From contig JAFCZU010000144.1 in assembly GCA_019314185.1 (NCBI GenBank), positions 1-7,910 of the forward strand: a stretch of 7,910 nucleotides of DNA. Direction: 5' to 3'. The position numbers were made by a program, and so were the translations under genes. Shown here piece after piece: positions 1 through 5,524 of this stretch. This DNA comes from Deltaproteobacteria bacterium (GTDB lineage: Bacteria > Desulfobacterota > Desulfobacteria > Desulfobacterales > ETH-SRB1). The notes beneath the pieces were generated by a model. That model saw only the letters and a program-made list of their open reading frames with translations, ran no database searches and had not been told where the DNA came from. Position 1 is the first letter of the stretch. Each line of letters begins with the position of its first letter.

Positions 1-184
1 GCATCAAATCATGTGTTGTCTCGGCCTTGGCCTTGTTGAAATGGCTTCCGGATCAAGAATGATCTGGGATTGCGTTACCTGTTATCAATGCCAGGAACAC
101 TGTCCCCAGAATGTTGAGGTTACAGATCTTTTATTCCAATTGAAAAATATGGCTGTTAAGAATTTGGAGAAGACATCAGGTTGA
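1..184 (+). CDS. hdrC: Heterodisulfide reductase subunit C, 3' end only
   Basis: HdrC is the small ferredoxin-like subunit that relays electrons from HdrA to HdrB in the soluble HdrABC complex. Only the last 60 codons are present; the reading frame enters from the left edge with its first full codon at base 2 and stops with TGA at 182-184. The visible part contains one complete [4Fe-4S] motif, C-x2-C-x2-C-x3-CP, in WDCVTCYQCQEHCP at visible residues 22-35, preceded by the SGSRMIWDC context typical of the second cluster of HdrC. Family members are about 180 residues, so the first cluster motif and the start lie upstream. The next gene encodes HdrB, which supports the assignment. The 315 bp gap to hdrB is unusually long for an hdrCB pair and is filled by repeats that begin 10 bases after the stop codon. 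Confidence 0.88.
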   Translation, partial: HQIMCCLGLGLVEMASGSRMIWDCVTCYQCQEHCPQNVEVTDLLFQLKNMAVKNLEKTSG

Positions 185-193
185 AAAAAATTA

Positions 194-225
194 TCACGAA
201 AACACGAAAGTACGAAAACACGAAA
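194..225 (+). repeat. Octamer tandem array, four units
   Basis: Four 8 bp units share the end ACGAAA: TCACGAAA, ACACGAAA, GTACGAAA, ACACGAAA. The array lies 10 bases past the hdrC stop codon. Its first two units recur in inverted orientation at 463-478, just before the hdrB ribosome binding site, so the array is the outer arm of the larger inverted repeat. Confidence 0.8.
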
Positions 226-393
226 AAGAAAAAGTTTAAAGAGACTAAAGTTGATGAATTCGTAAAAACTCCAAAAATTGCTGTTTGCGAAATATGTCAA
301 GTATCAAGTGTTAAGATAGCACATTTAATTAATTGTCATATCAAACACTTAACGCATTTTTCTTGCTCCTACGCAAGAGCATGAAAACAAGGT

Positions 394-414
394 CATAACA
401 CATAACACCTAACA
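394..414 (+). repeat. Heptamer tandem array, three units
   Basis: Three consecutive 7 bp units: CATAACA, CATAACA, CCTAACA. This is one of several arrays in the window that share the 7 bp period while differing in unit sequence. It lies in the central part of the 194-478 inverted repeat. Confidence 0.75.
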
Positions 415-499
415 CTTTGTGAATTCGACTTTTTACGAATTTATCAATACTTACTATTTTAGTTTCGTGTTTTCGTGATTAAATAAAGGTTTAAACAAA

Positions 500-1398
500 A
501 TGATCAAATATGCATTATTTTTAGGCTGCAATATACCTGCGAGGGTCAGCCAGTATGAAGATTCTTCCAGGGCGGTTCAGGTGTTGAGATTGTAGATATC
601 CGTGATTTTAATTGTTGCGGTTATCCGATGCGAAATTCGGATCGGAAATCATTTATTTTATCTTCAGCGAGAAACCTGGCATTGGCGGAAAAGGAAGGCC
701 TCAACATACTGACTCTGTGTAAATGCTGTTTCGGGAGTCTTAAAAATGCTGAATATCTCCTTAAAGAAGATTCAAATCTGCACGAAGAAGTAAACCGGAC
801 GCTTGCTGAAAACGGTTTGAAATATGAGGGCAGGGTAGAGGTTAAGCATCTGCTCTCCGTGCTTTATCATGATGTGGGAATTGATGCTTTAAAGAGTAAA
901 CTATCCGTGATATACAAAAATCTCAAGGTGGCGACACATTATGGATGTCATGCCTTGCGTCCAAGCAGGGTTACACAGTTTGATGATCCGGTGGCTCCAA
1001 AAATATTTGATGAGCTGGTGGAGATAACAGGCGCTGAAAGCATTGACTGGTCTGAAAAACTTGAATGTTGCGGCGCTCCGTTAACGGGAATCAATGATGA
1101 ACTTTCGATGGGTTTGACCGCGAGGAAGCTTGAATCCGGTAGAAAAGCAGGCGCTGATTATTTATGTTCAGCCTGTCCTTACTGCCAGATGCAATTTGAC
1201 GCGGTTCAGAATATGATGATTTCTCACAACAGGAATAATGACTATTTAGCTTCCATTCTTTATTCGCAATTGCTTGGGTTGTGTATGGGTATCGACAAAG
1301 AAACCCTGGGCATTGGTATGAATCAATTGGATATCAGCGGAATTACATCTTTTATAGATTCAGCCACAGACCCACACAGACCTACACAGACAAGATAG
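500..1398 (+). pseudogene. hdrB: Heterodisulfide reductase subunit B, frameshifted near codon 29
   Basis: HdrB is the catalytic disulfide-reducing subunit, holding two noncubane [4Fe-4S] clusters in two CCG domains. The natural start is ATG 500, with AAAGG at 485-489 as a likely ribosome binding site; the protein opens MIKYALFLGCNIPARV, a classic HdrB N-terminus. This frame stops at TAG 593-595 after 31 codons. The rest of the protein continues in another frame from about base 580 (GVEIVDIRDFNCCGYP), which contains no ATG until 628. Both cysteine sets are otherwise intact: Cys10, NCCG at 610-621 and CKCC at 718-729 in the first domain; THYGCH, ECCG and CPYC in the second. Adding 7 nt restores one frame of 301 residues, the usual HdrB length. 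If translated only from 628, the product lacks the first cluster's Cys10 and CCG motif. The last ten residues come from a 10 bp tandem repeat. The break may be a real mutation or an assembly error. Confidence 0.85.
1361..1390 (+). repeat. 10 bp tandem array forming the end of hdrB
   Basis: Three exact-period decamers, CAGCCACAGA, CCCACACAGA and CCTACACAGA, followed by a partial CAAGA that runs into the TAG stop. Translated in the hdrB frame they give the basic, proline- and threonine-rich tail ATDPHRPTQTR, which does not resemble an HdrB C-terminus. Confidence 0.75.
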
Positions 1399-1609
1399 TG
1401 AAACTTGGGTTAAGCGGTTCAATGTTCACGGTTCACGGTTGAAAAGCTATAACTGTCTGATATCAAAAAGATGATACTTCAGCAGGGATAACACGCATGT
1501 TTCACCCAAGGGGTGAAAGAGGTTAATCCAAGAACCTTGAACCGATTACTTTAGGTGAAAGTAAATATTTGTTCGAGAGTAGTCACATAATAATTTTAGG
1601 AAAATAAGA
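1399..1609. repeat. hdrB-hdrA spacer with inverted heptamer arrays
   Basis: No gene is visible in these 211 bp. A heptamer array at 1417-1437 (GTTCAAT, GTTCACG, GTTCACG) faces a complementary heptamer series at 1523-1543 (TTAATCC, AAGAACC, TTGAACC). The arms 1415-1427 and 1532-1544 match at 12 of 13 positions when one is reverse-complemented. Between them is a perfect hairpin at 1500-1518. The hdrA ribosome binding site (AGGA at 1598-1601) ends the spacer. Confidence 0.65.
1500..1518 (+). other. Perfect 8 bp stem hairpin
   Basis: TTTCACCC, loop AAG, GGGTGAAA: a perfect 8 bp stem with a 3 base loop. No run of T follows, so it is not a convincing intrinsic terminator. It lies between the two inverted heptamer series of the hdrB-hdrA spacer and may be the core of that element. 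Confidence 0.55.
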
Positions 1610-4600
1610 ATGCCGAAGGATAAAACAGGCTCGGTAATGGTGGTTGGCGGTGGAGTCGCTGGAATGCAGGCCGCATTGGACCTCGCTAATGCAGGGTACT
1701 ATGTTTACCTTGTAGAAAGGTTGAGTTCAATCGGCGGGATGATGTCGCAATTAGATAAAACTTTTCCCACCAATGATTGCGCCATGTGTATTATCTCCCC
1801 CAAGCTGGTAGAGGTAGGCCGGCATATCAATATAGAACTGCTAACCCTTGCCGGAGTGAACAGTATTTCCGGAGAAGAGGGAAATTTTGAGGTCAGTGTG
1901 ACTCAATATCCGCGTTATGTGGATACTGAAAAGTGCATTGCCTGCGGATTGTGCGCTGAAAAATGTCCGAAAAAAGTGCCTGATGAGTATGATGGAGGGC
2001 TTAGTAAGCGCAAGGCGATCTATGTAAAATATCCCCAGGCGGTTCCGTTAAAATACGCTATTGATGCAAAGCATTGTATTTATTTTATCAAAGGGAAATG
2101 CAGGATCTGCGAAAAGTTTTGTCCCAACAATGCTATCAATTTTAACGATCAGAAAAAAGAATTGATTCTGAAGGTGGGAGCTGTTGTGCTGTCTATGGGG
2201 ACAAAGGTTTTTGATCCCGGAGTACATGATGTTTACGGCTACAAAAAATATCCCAATATTGTCACCAGTCTGGAATTTGAAAGGATTTTGTCTGCTTCCG
2301 GGCCTTATGGAGGGCATCTGGTACGGCCTTCAGATCAAAAAGAGCCAAAAAAAATTGCCTGGCTTCAATGCGTAGGATCCAGAGATGAATGTCTCGGCGC
2401 CAAAGGATACTGTTCTGCTGTATGTTGCACTTATGCCATTAAAGAGGCCATGCTTGCAAAAGAACACAGCAAGGGGGATCTTGATGCAGCTATTTTTTAT
2501 ATTGATATCCGAACTCAAGGCAAGGACTTTGAGAGATATTTTAACCGCGCGAAGGATGAATCAGGAATCCGCTTTATTAAATCGAAAATTACCGGCATTC
2601 CTTTTGTTAATGGAACAGGAAGGCATCTTATCCGTTATGTAAACGAGGCAGGCAGGAAGGTCGAAGAAGAATTCGATATGGTTGTGCTGTCTGTAGGCCT
2701 GGGCGTAACAAGAGAATCCGCGGATCTTGCTCAAAAGTTGGGCATCAAGCTTGATCACTATAATTTTGCTGTGACCAGCAGTTTTGACCCGGTACAGAGT
2801 TCCAGGCCGGGCGTTTATGTTTGTGGCGCCTTTCAGTCTCCTAAGGATATTCCATCCTCGGTTATAGATTCCAGCGCTGCTGCTGGTGTGGCAGGGAGCA
2901 AACTTGCCGGATCCCGGTGGACATTGACAGGCACAAAACATATCCCCAAAGAGATTGATATCAGGGGGGAACCTCCTCGTGTTGGTGTTTTTGTCTGCCG
3001 TTGCGGAACAAATATTGCCGGCACAGTGGATGTTCCGTCTCTTGTCGAGTTTGCCCGGGAACTGCGCGGTGTTGTCTATGTTGAGGAAAATATGTTTACT
3101 TGTTCTCAGGATACCCAGAATAAAATTACCAGGGTTATCAAAGAGCAGCGATTGAACAGGGTGGTTGTCGCGGCCTGTACCCCTAAAACGCATGAACCGC
3201 TTTTTCAGGAGACTTTAATCAACGCGGGCGTAAACAAATATCTTTTTGAGATGGCCAATATTCGTAACATGTGTTCATGGGTACATAAGAACAATCCCGA
3301 ACAGGCTACGGAAAAAGCTAAAGATCTTATTAGAATGGCAGTGTCAAAGGTTGTCCTTTTGGGTCCCTTGACTGAACCTGTTATGGAGATTAAGCAGACT
3401 GCCCTTGTTGTTGGCGGAGGTGTTGCAGGTATGGTGGCGGCCAAAAACCTGGCGGATCAGAATTACAAAACCTTTTTGATTGAAAGGACCGGTATACTTG
3501 GTGGACAGGCATGGCATCTTCATGAAACATGGCGTGGCGAGAATGTTCAAGAATATCTTGCAGGGTTGATCAAGGATGTAGAATCCAACAAAAACATAGA
3601 GATATTTCTAAATATTGAAATAGAACAGGTGGACGGTTTTGCCGGGAATTTTAAAACAACAATCCAGCATAATGCTAAGAGTAAGGTCTTGGAACATGGT
3701 GTGACGATTATCGCGTCCGGCGCTTCCGCGCTCAAACCGGATCAGTATTTTTACGGGGAAGACAATCGTGTTATAACCGGGCTGGAATTGCAACAGCGGC
3801 TTATTGACGGCGATTCCTCCATGGAACAGCTCAACACGGTTGCGTTTGTGCAATGCGTTGGTTCGCGTATCGAGAAGCGGCCATACTGTTCCAAGGTATG
3901 TTGTACGCAGTCGATTAAGAGCGCTTTGAAACTTAAAGAGATTAATCCAAAGATGAATGTCTTTGTTCTTTACAGAGATATGCGGTCATACGGACTGCGG
4001 GAGGATCTTTACCGGAAAGCGCGTTACAAAGGGATTAATTTTGTTCGTTATGATTTTGACAAGGAATTTACAGTAACAAACGATAACAGCGAGTTACGGG
4101 TTACTTTTAACGATTGCGTACTCAGACGGCAGATGGAGGTTCGGCCCGACCTTTTGGTACTGGCATCTGCCATTGTGCCGGAAAAAAAGAATCCATTAGC
4201 GCAATTTTATAAGATTCCGCAGAATGATGACGGTTTTTTCGTAGAAGCGCACGTTAAGTTACGGCCTGTTGATTTTGCTACAGACGGCGTGTTTTTGTGC
4301 GGACTTGCTCATGCCCCGAAAACAATAGATGAATCCATAACACAGGCTCAGGCTGCGGCTGCGCGAGCGGTTACGCTTTTGTCGGCTATGAGGATATCGG
4401 TAAGCGGCACAGTAGCTTATGTTGATCCTAACTGTTGTAGCAGTTGCGGGGTATGTGTATCTATTTGTCCTTATTCCGCGCCGAATTTTAATGATAAAAG
4501 CGGTAAGGCGGAGATTGAGTCTGCTTTGTGCAAGGGATGCGGTTTGTGCGCGGCATCCTGCCGTTCCGGAGCCATTCATCTTAAGGGATTTGATGATAAC

Positions 4601-4630
4601 CAGATTTTCGCGCAAATTTCTGCCTTATAA
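1610..4630 (+). CDS. hdrA: Heterodisulfide reductase subunit A, large form with two FAD modules
   Basis: HdrA is the FAD-binding, electron-bifurcating core of HdrABC in the cytoplasm. At 1006 residues this is far longer than the roughly 650 residue methanogen form. Module 1: FAD-binding GGGVAGMQ at 13-20, FPTNDCAMC at 52-60, two inserted [4Fe-4S] motifs (Cys109/112/115/119 and Cys156/164/167/171), QCVGSRDE at 253-260. Linker domain at about 457-590: VCRCGTNIAGT (Cys463, Cys465), Cys498, ACTPKTHEPLFQETL at 522-536 and IRNMCSWVH at 551-559, the usual start of canonical HdrA. Module 2: GGGVAGMVAA at 602-611 and QCVGSR at 748-753, with no inserted clusters. C-terminal ferredoxin domain: Cys943/946/949/953 and Cys974/977/980/984. 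ATG 1610 has AGGA at 1598-1601. The next start is 28 bases past the stop, so hdrA and mvhD are probably co-transcribed. Large two-module HdrA proteins are known in sulfate reducers; which FAD bifurcates here is not decidable from sequence. Confidence 0.96.
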   Translation: MPKDKTGSVMVVGGGVAGMQAALDLANAGYYVYLVERLSSIGGMMSQLDKTFPTNDCAMCIISPKLVEVGRHINIELLTLAGVNSISGEEGNFEVSVTQYPRYVDTEKCIACGLCAEKCPKKVPDEYDGGLSKRKAIYVKYPQAVPLKYAIDAKHCIYFIKGKCRICEKFCPNNAINFNDQKKELILKVGAVVLSMGTKVFDPGVHDVYGYKKYPNIVTSLEFERILSASGPYGGHLVRPSDQKEPKKIAWLQCVGSRDECLGAKGYCSAVCCTYAIKEAMLAKEHSKGDLDAAIFYIDIRTQGKDFERYFNRAKDESGIRFIKSKITGIPFVNGTGRHLIRYVNEAGRKVEEEFDMVVLSVGLGVTRESADLAQKLGIKLDHYNFAVTSSFDPVQSSRPGVYVCGAFQSPKDIPSSVIDSSAAAGVAGSKLAGSRWTLTGTKHIPKEIDIRGEPPRVGVFVCRCGTNIAGTVDVPSLVEFARELRGVVYVEENMFTCSQDTQNKITRVIKEQRLNRVVVAACTPKTHEPLFQETLINAGVNKYLFEMANIRNMCSWVHKNNPEQATEKAKDLIRMAVSKVVLLGPLTEPVMEIKQTALVVGGGVAGMVAAKNLADQNYKTFLIERTGILGGQAWHLHETWRGENVQEYLAGLIKDVESNKNIEIFLNIEIEQVDGFAGNFKTTIQHNAKSKVLEHGVTIIASGASALKPDQYFYGEDNRVITGLELQQRLIDGDSSMEQLNTVAFVQCVGSRIEKRPYCSKVCCTQSIKSALKLKEINPKMNVFVLYRDMRSYGLREDLYRKARYKGINFVRYDFDKEFTVTNDNSELRVTFNDCVLRRQMEVRPDLLVLASAIVPEKKNPLAQFYKIPQNDDGFFVEAHVKLRPVDFATDGVFLCGLAHAPKTIDESITQAQAAAARAVTLLSAMRISVSGTVAYVDPNCCSSCGVCVSICPYSAPNFNDKSGKAEIESALCKGCGLCAASCRSGAIHLKGFDDNQIFAQISAL

Positions 4631-4642
4631 TCAACAATCATA
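4629..4642 (+). repeat. Two heptamers overlapping the hdrA stop codon
   Basis: AATCAAC and AATCATA follow each other directly, and the last two bases of the hdrA TAA stop are the first two bases of the first unit. The same AATCAAC unit reappears 27 bases later inside the mvhD coding region, so the two arrays are parts of one array interrupted by the mvhD ribosome binding site and start. Confidence 0.6.
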
Positions 4643-4647
4643 AATCC

Positions 4648-4654
4648 AGGAGGT
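4648..4654 (+). promoter_or_regulatory. Strong ribosome binding site deciding a TTG start
   Basis: AGGAGGT is a full Shine-Dalgarno match, four bases upstream of TTG 4658. It decides the mvhD start: there is no ATG or GTG between it and the conserved WEPKIVAF region, and the next GTG (4720) would remove conserved residues. Its strength may compensate for the rare TTG initiation codon. Confidence 0.75.
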
Positions 4655-4657
4655 ATT

Positions 4658-5125
4658 TTGGGTTTTTCAATCAACAACCAACAATCAACAATCAACAATC
4701 CCAAGTGGGAGCCAAAAATTGTGGCTTTTTTATGTAACTGGTGCAGTTATGGAGCAGCCGATCTGGCAGGTATCGGTCGTTTGCAGTATCCGCCTAATAT
4801 CAAGGTCATAAGAGTTCCCTGTACCGGGAGGATGAGTCCCAAGTTTATCCTGTCAGCGTTCAGAAACGGCGCGGACGGGGTTTGGATATCAGGGTGTCAT
4901 CCTGGAGACTGTCATTACATTGAAGGCAATTATTACGCCCGTCGAAAGTTGTTGCTCTTTAAAGGTTTGATGGAATACATGGGTATTGAGCCTGGCCGTC
5001 TCCACTTTTCGTGGATTTCTTCGGCAGAGGGAACAAAGTTTGCTGAAATAGCAAACAAGGTAACCAAGGCAGTGCGGAATGCCGGGCCGGCAAACCATTT
5101 TATTAAGGGAATATCTATTTACTAA
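4658..5125 (+). CDS. mvhD: MvhD-type [2Fe-2S] electron-transfer subunit (methyl-viologen-reducing hydrogenase delta family)
   Basis: MvhD is a small [2Fe-2S] protein that carries electrons from the input enzyme (a hydrogenase, formate dehydrogenase or Flox-type oxidoreductase) to HdrA. The conserved core starts at residue 17, WEPKIVAFLCNWCSYGAADL (Cys26, Cys29), followed by VPCTGRMSP (Cys55) and SGCHPGDCHYIEGNY (Cys80, Cys85), matching the family's five-cysteine pattern. Family members are about 140 residues and normally reach WEPKI within a few residues of the start. Here residues 2-15 (GFSINNQQSTINNP) come mainly from an AATCAAC heptamer array. Initiation is at TTG, set by AGGAGGT just upstream. 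It follows hdrA after 27 bases and is clearly its partner. The long spacer downstream separates it from the next iron-sulfur gene. Confidence 0.94.
   Translation: MGFSINNQQSTINNPKWEPKIVAFLCNWCSYGAADLAGIGRLQYPPNIKVIRVPCTGRMSPKFILSAFRNGADGVWISGCHPGDCHYIEGNYYARRKLLLFKGLMEYMGIEPGRLHFSWISSAEGTKFAEIANKVTKAVRNAGPANHFIKGISIY
4669..4700 (+). repeat. Heptamer array inside the 5' end of mvhD
   Basis: Four 7 bp units, AATCAAC, AACCAAC, AATCAAC, AATCAAC, then AATC. Because three units equal seven codons, the array reads as a repeating Asn/Gln/Ile/Ser/Thr peptide and contains no stop in the mvhD frame. It occupies codons 4-15 of the predicted protein. Confidence 0.85.
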
Positions 5126-5136
5126 AGACTGATGGC

Positions 5137-5156
5137 GTCGTAAAAAGCTTTACGAC
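5137..5156 (+). other. Perfect 8 bp stem hairpin after mvhD
   Basis: GTCGTAAA, loop AAGC, TTTACGAC: a perfect 8 bp stem 11 bases past the mvhD stop. The following bases (ACTTTAGC) are not a T run, so a role as intrinsic terminator is weak. It abuts hairpin element copy 1 and may belong to it. Confidence 0.55.
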
Positions 5157-5215
5157 ACTTTAGCTGAAAACAACCTGTCGATCATATCAAAAGTTTATGA
5201 TCGAGTTGTTTGAAA
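5149..5215 (+). repeat. Hairpin element, copy 1
   Basis: The core 5166-5215 matches copy 2 (5444-5493) at 41 of 50 positions without gaps, with weaker similarity back to 5149. It folds: AAACAAC (5168-5174) pairs with GTTGTTT (5205-5211), and CGATCATA (5179-5186) pairs with TATGATCG (5196-5203), with a small internal bulge and a 9 base loop. Confidence 0.7.
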
Positions 5216-5245
5216 AATATTGCAAACTCGAGATACAACTATTTT

Positions 5246-5287
5246 AATATCGAATATCGAACAAGGAATTTCGAATGACGAAGTGTG
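5246..5287 (+). repeat. Six-unit heptamer array, pattern AAnnnnG
   Basis: AATATCG, AATATCG, AACAAGG, AATTTCG, AATGACG, AAGTGTG. Only the first two and the seventh bases are fixed. Most of it forms the left arm of the 36 bp inverted repeat, and the right arm keeps the same 7 bp phase on the opposite strand. Confidence 0.7.
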
Positions 5288-5368
5288 GAATCGCTGCGCT
5301 CTGTCTTTTTAAAGATTAAAAATGATAGAATACCTTACTTCGACATTCATAATTCCTTGTTCGATATT
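5253..5368. repeat. 36 bp inverted repeat with 44 bp centre
   Basis: Arms 5253-5288 and 5333-5368 match at 31 of 36 positions after reverse complementing one of them; the outer 18 bp (AATATCGAACAAGGAATT) are identical. The centre is AT-rich with no gene. Transcribed, this would form a long stem; as DNA, it could be a MITE-like element. Confidence 0.8.
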
Positions 5369-5381
5369 CTGCGGTTTAAAA

Positions 5382-5406
5382 CAAACTCGTAAGTTTGATT
5401 TTTATT
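5382..5406 (+). terminator. Weak terminator-like hairpin
   Basis: CAAACT (5382-5387), loop CGTA, AGTTTG (5392-5397), followed by ATTTTTATT. The shape is that of an intrinsic terminator, but the 6 bp stem is AT-rich and the T run is interrupted. It lies between mvhD and the FrhB-like gene, so if active it would separate the two transcripts. Confidence 0.25.
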
Positions 5407-5426
5407 AAAAAGCTATAATATGCCGT

Positions 5427-5493
5427 TTTGCAGCACCGTAACCGAAAACAACTTATCAATCATACCAGAAGGTTATGATTTGGTTGTTTGAAA
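5427..5493 (+). repeat. Hairpin element, copy 2
   Basis: Direct repeat of 5149-5215 at a constant offset of 278 bases. The stem is kept: AAACAAC (5446-5452) pairs with GTTGTTT (5483-5489), and AATCATA (5458-5464) with TATGATT (5474-5480). One stem pair changed from G-C in copy 1 to A-T here (5458 with 5480); the neighbouring C-G pair is lost. It ends 31 bases before the next start codon. Confidence 0.7.
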
Positions 5494-5524
5494 GTCGAAA
5501 CCATCAAAATCAAGGTAATTTAAT

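Larger units (their letters stand above)
185..499. repeat. Spacer with a large imperfect inverted repeat
   Basis: No credible gene lies here; the small ORFs have no recognisable content. The stretch is built from repeats. Bases 194-209 and 463-478 are a perfect 16 bp inverted pair (TCACGAAAACACGAAA against its complement). A second pair, 251-270 against 428-447, matches at 18 of 20 positions, and ACTAAA at 244-249 pairs with 458-463. The element is therefore an imperfect inverted repeat of about 285 bp. Inside the left arm is an 8 bp period array (194-225, four units ending ACGAAA). Inside the central part is a 7 bp period array (394-414: CATAACA twice, then CCTAACA). It could be a MITE-like element or a repeat-derived long hairpin. 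No transposase is visible. Confidence 0.7.
5126..5524. repeat. 399 bp spacer: duplicated hairpin element around a 36 bp inverted repeat
   Basis: No gene is visible. In order it holds a hairpin at 5137-5156, hairpin element copy 1 (5149-5215), a heptamer array forming the left arm of a 36 bp inverted repeat (5253-5288 against 5333-5368), a small AT-rich hairpin at 5382-5397 followed by T-rich sequence, and hairpin element copy 2 (5427-5493). The ribosome binding site of the next gene (AAGG at 5512-5515) closes the spacer. The layout, direct copies flanking an inverted repeat, looks like accumulated non-autonomous elements. Confidence 0.7.

Noticed and set aside
194..225. CRISPR array
   Set aside because: The repeats are only 7 to 10 bp, contiguous and degenerate, with no unique spacers of regular length and no cas genes.
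181..384. 67 codon + strand frame in the hdrC-hdrB spacer, and a 71 codon frame on the other strand at 85-300
   Set aside because: Both are made largely of repeat sequence, have low-complexity Lys- or Phe-rich products and no ribosome binding site. The minus frame also overlaps the end of hdrC.
628..1398. Treating ATG 628 as the true start of a shorter HdrB
   Set aside because: The sequence just upstream encodes the conserved HdrB N-terminus (GCNIPAR, NCCGYP) split over two frames, so 628 is an internal methionine of a broken gene, not a natural start.
2561..3193. 210 codon minus-strand frame inside hdrA
   Set aside because: It is the antisense shadow of well-conserved hdrA coding sequence; the product has no recognisable motif and no credible start context.
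5395..5419. Promoter: TTGATT at 5395 and TATAAT at 5414
   Set aside because: The -10 match is perfect, but the gap is only 13 bases and no better -35 exists at 16-18 bases. In AT-rich spacer DNA TATAAT occurs easily by chance.
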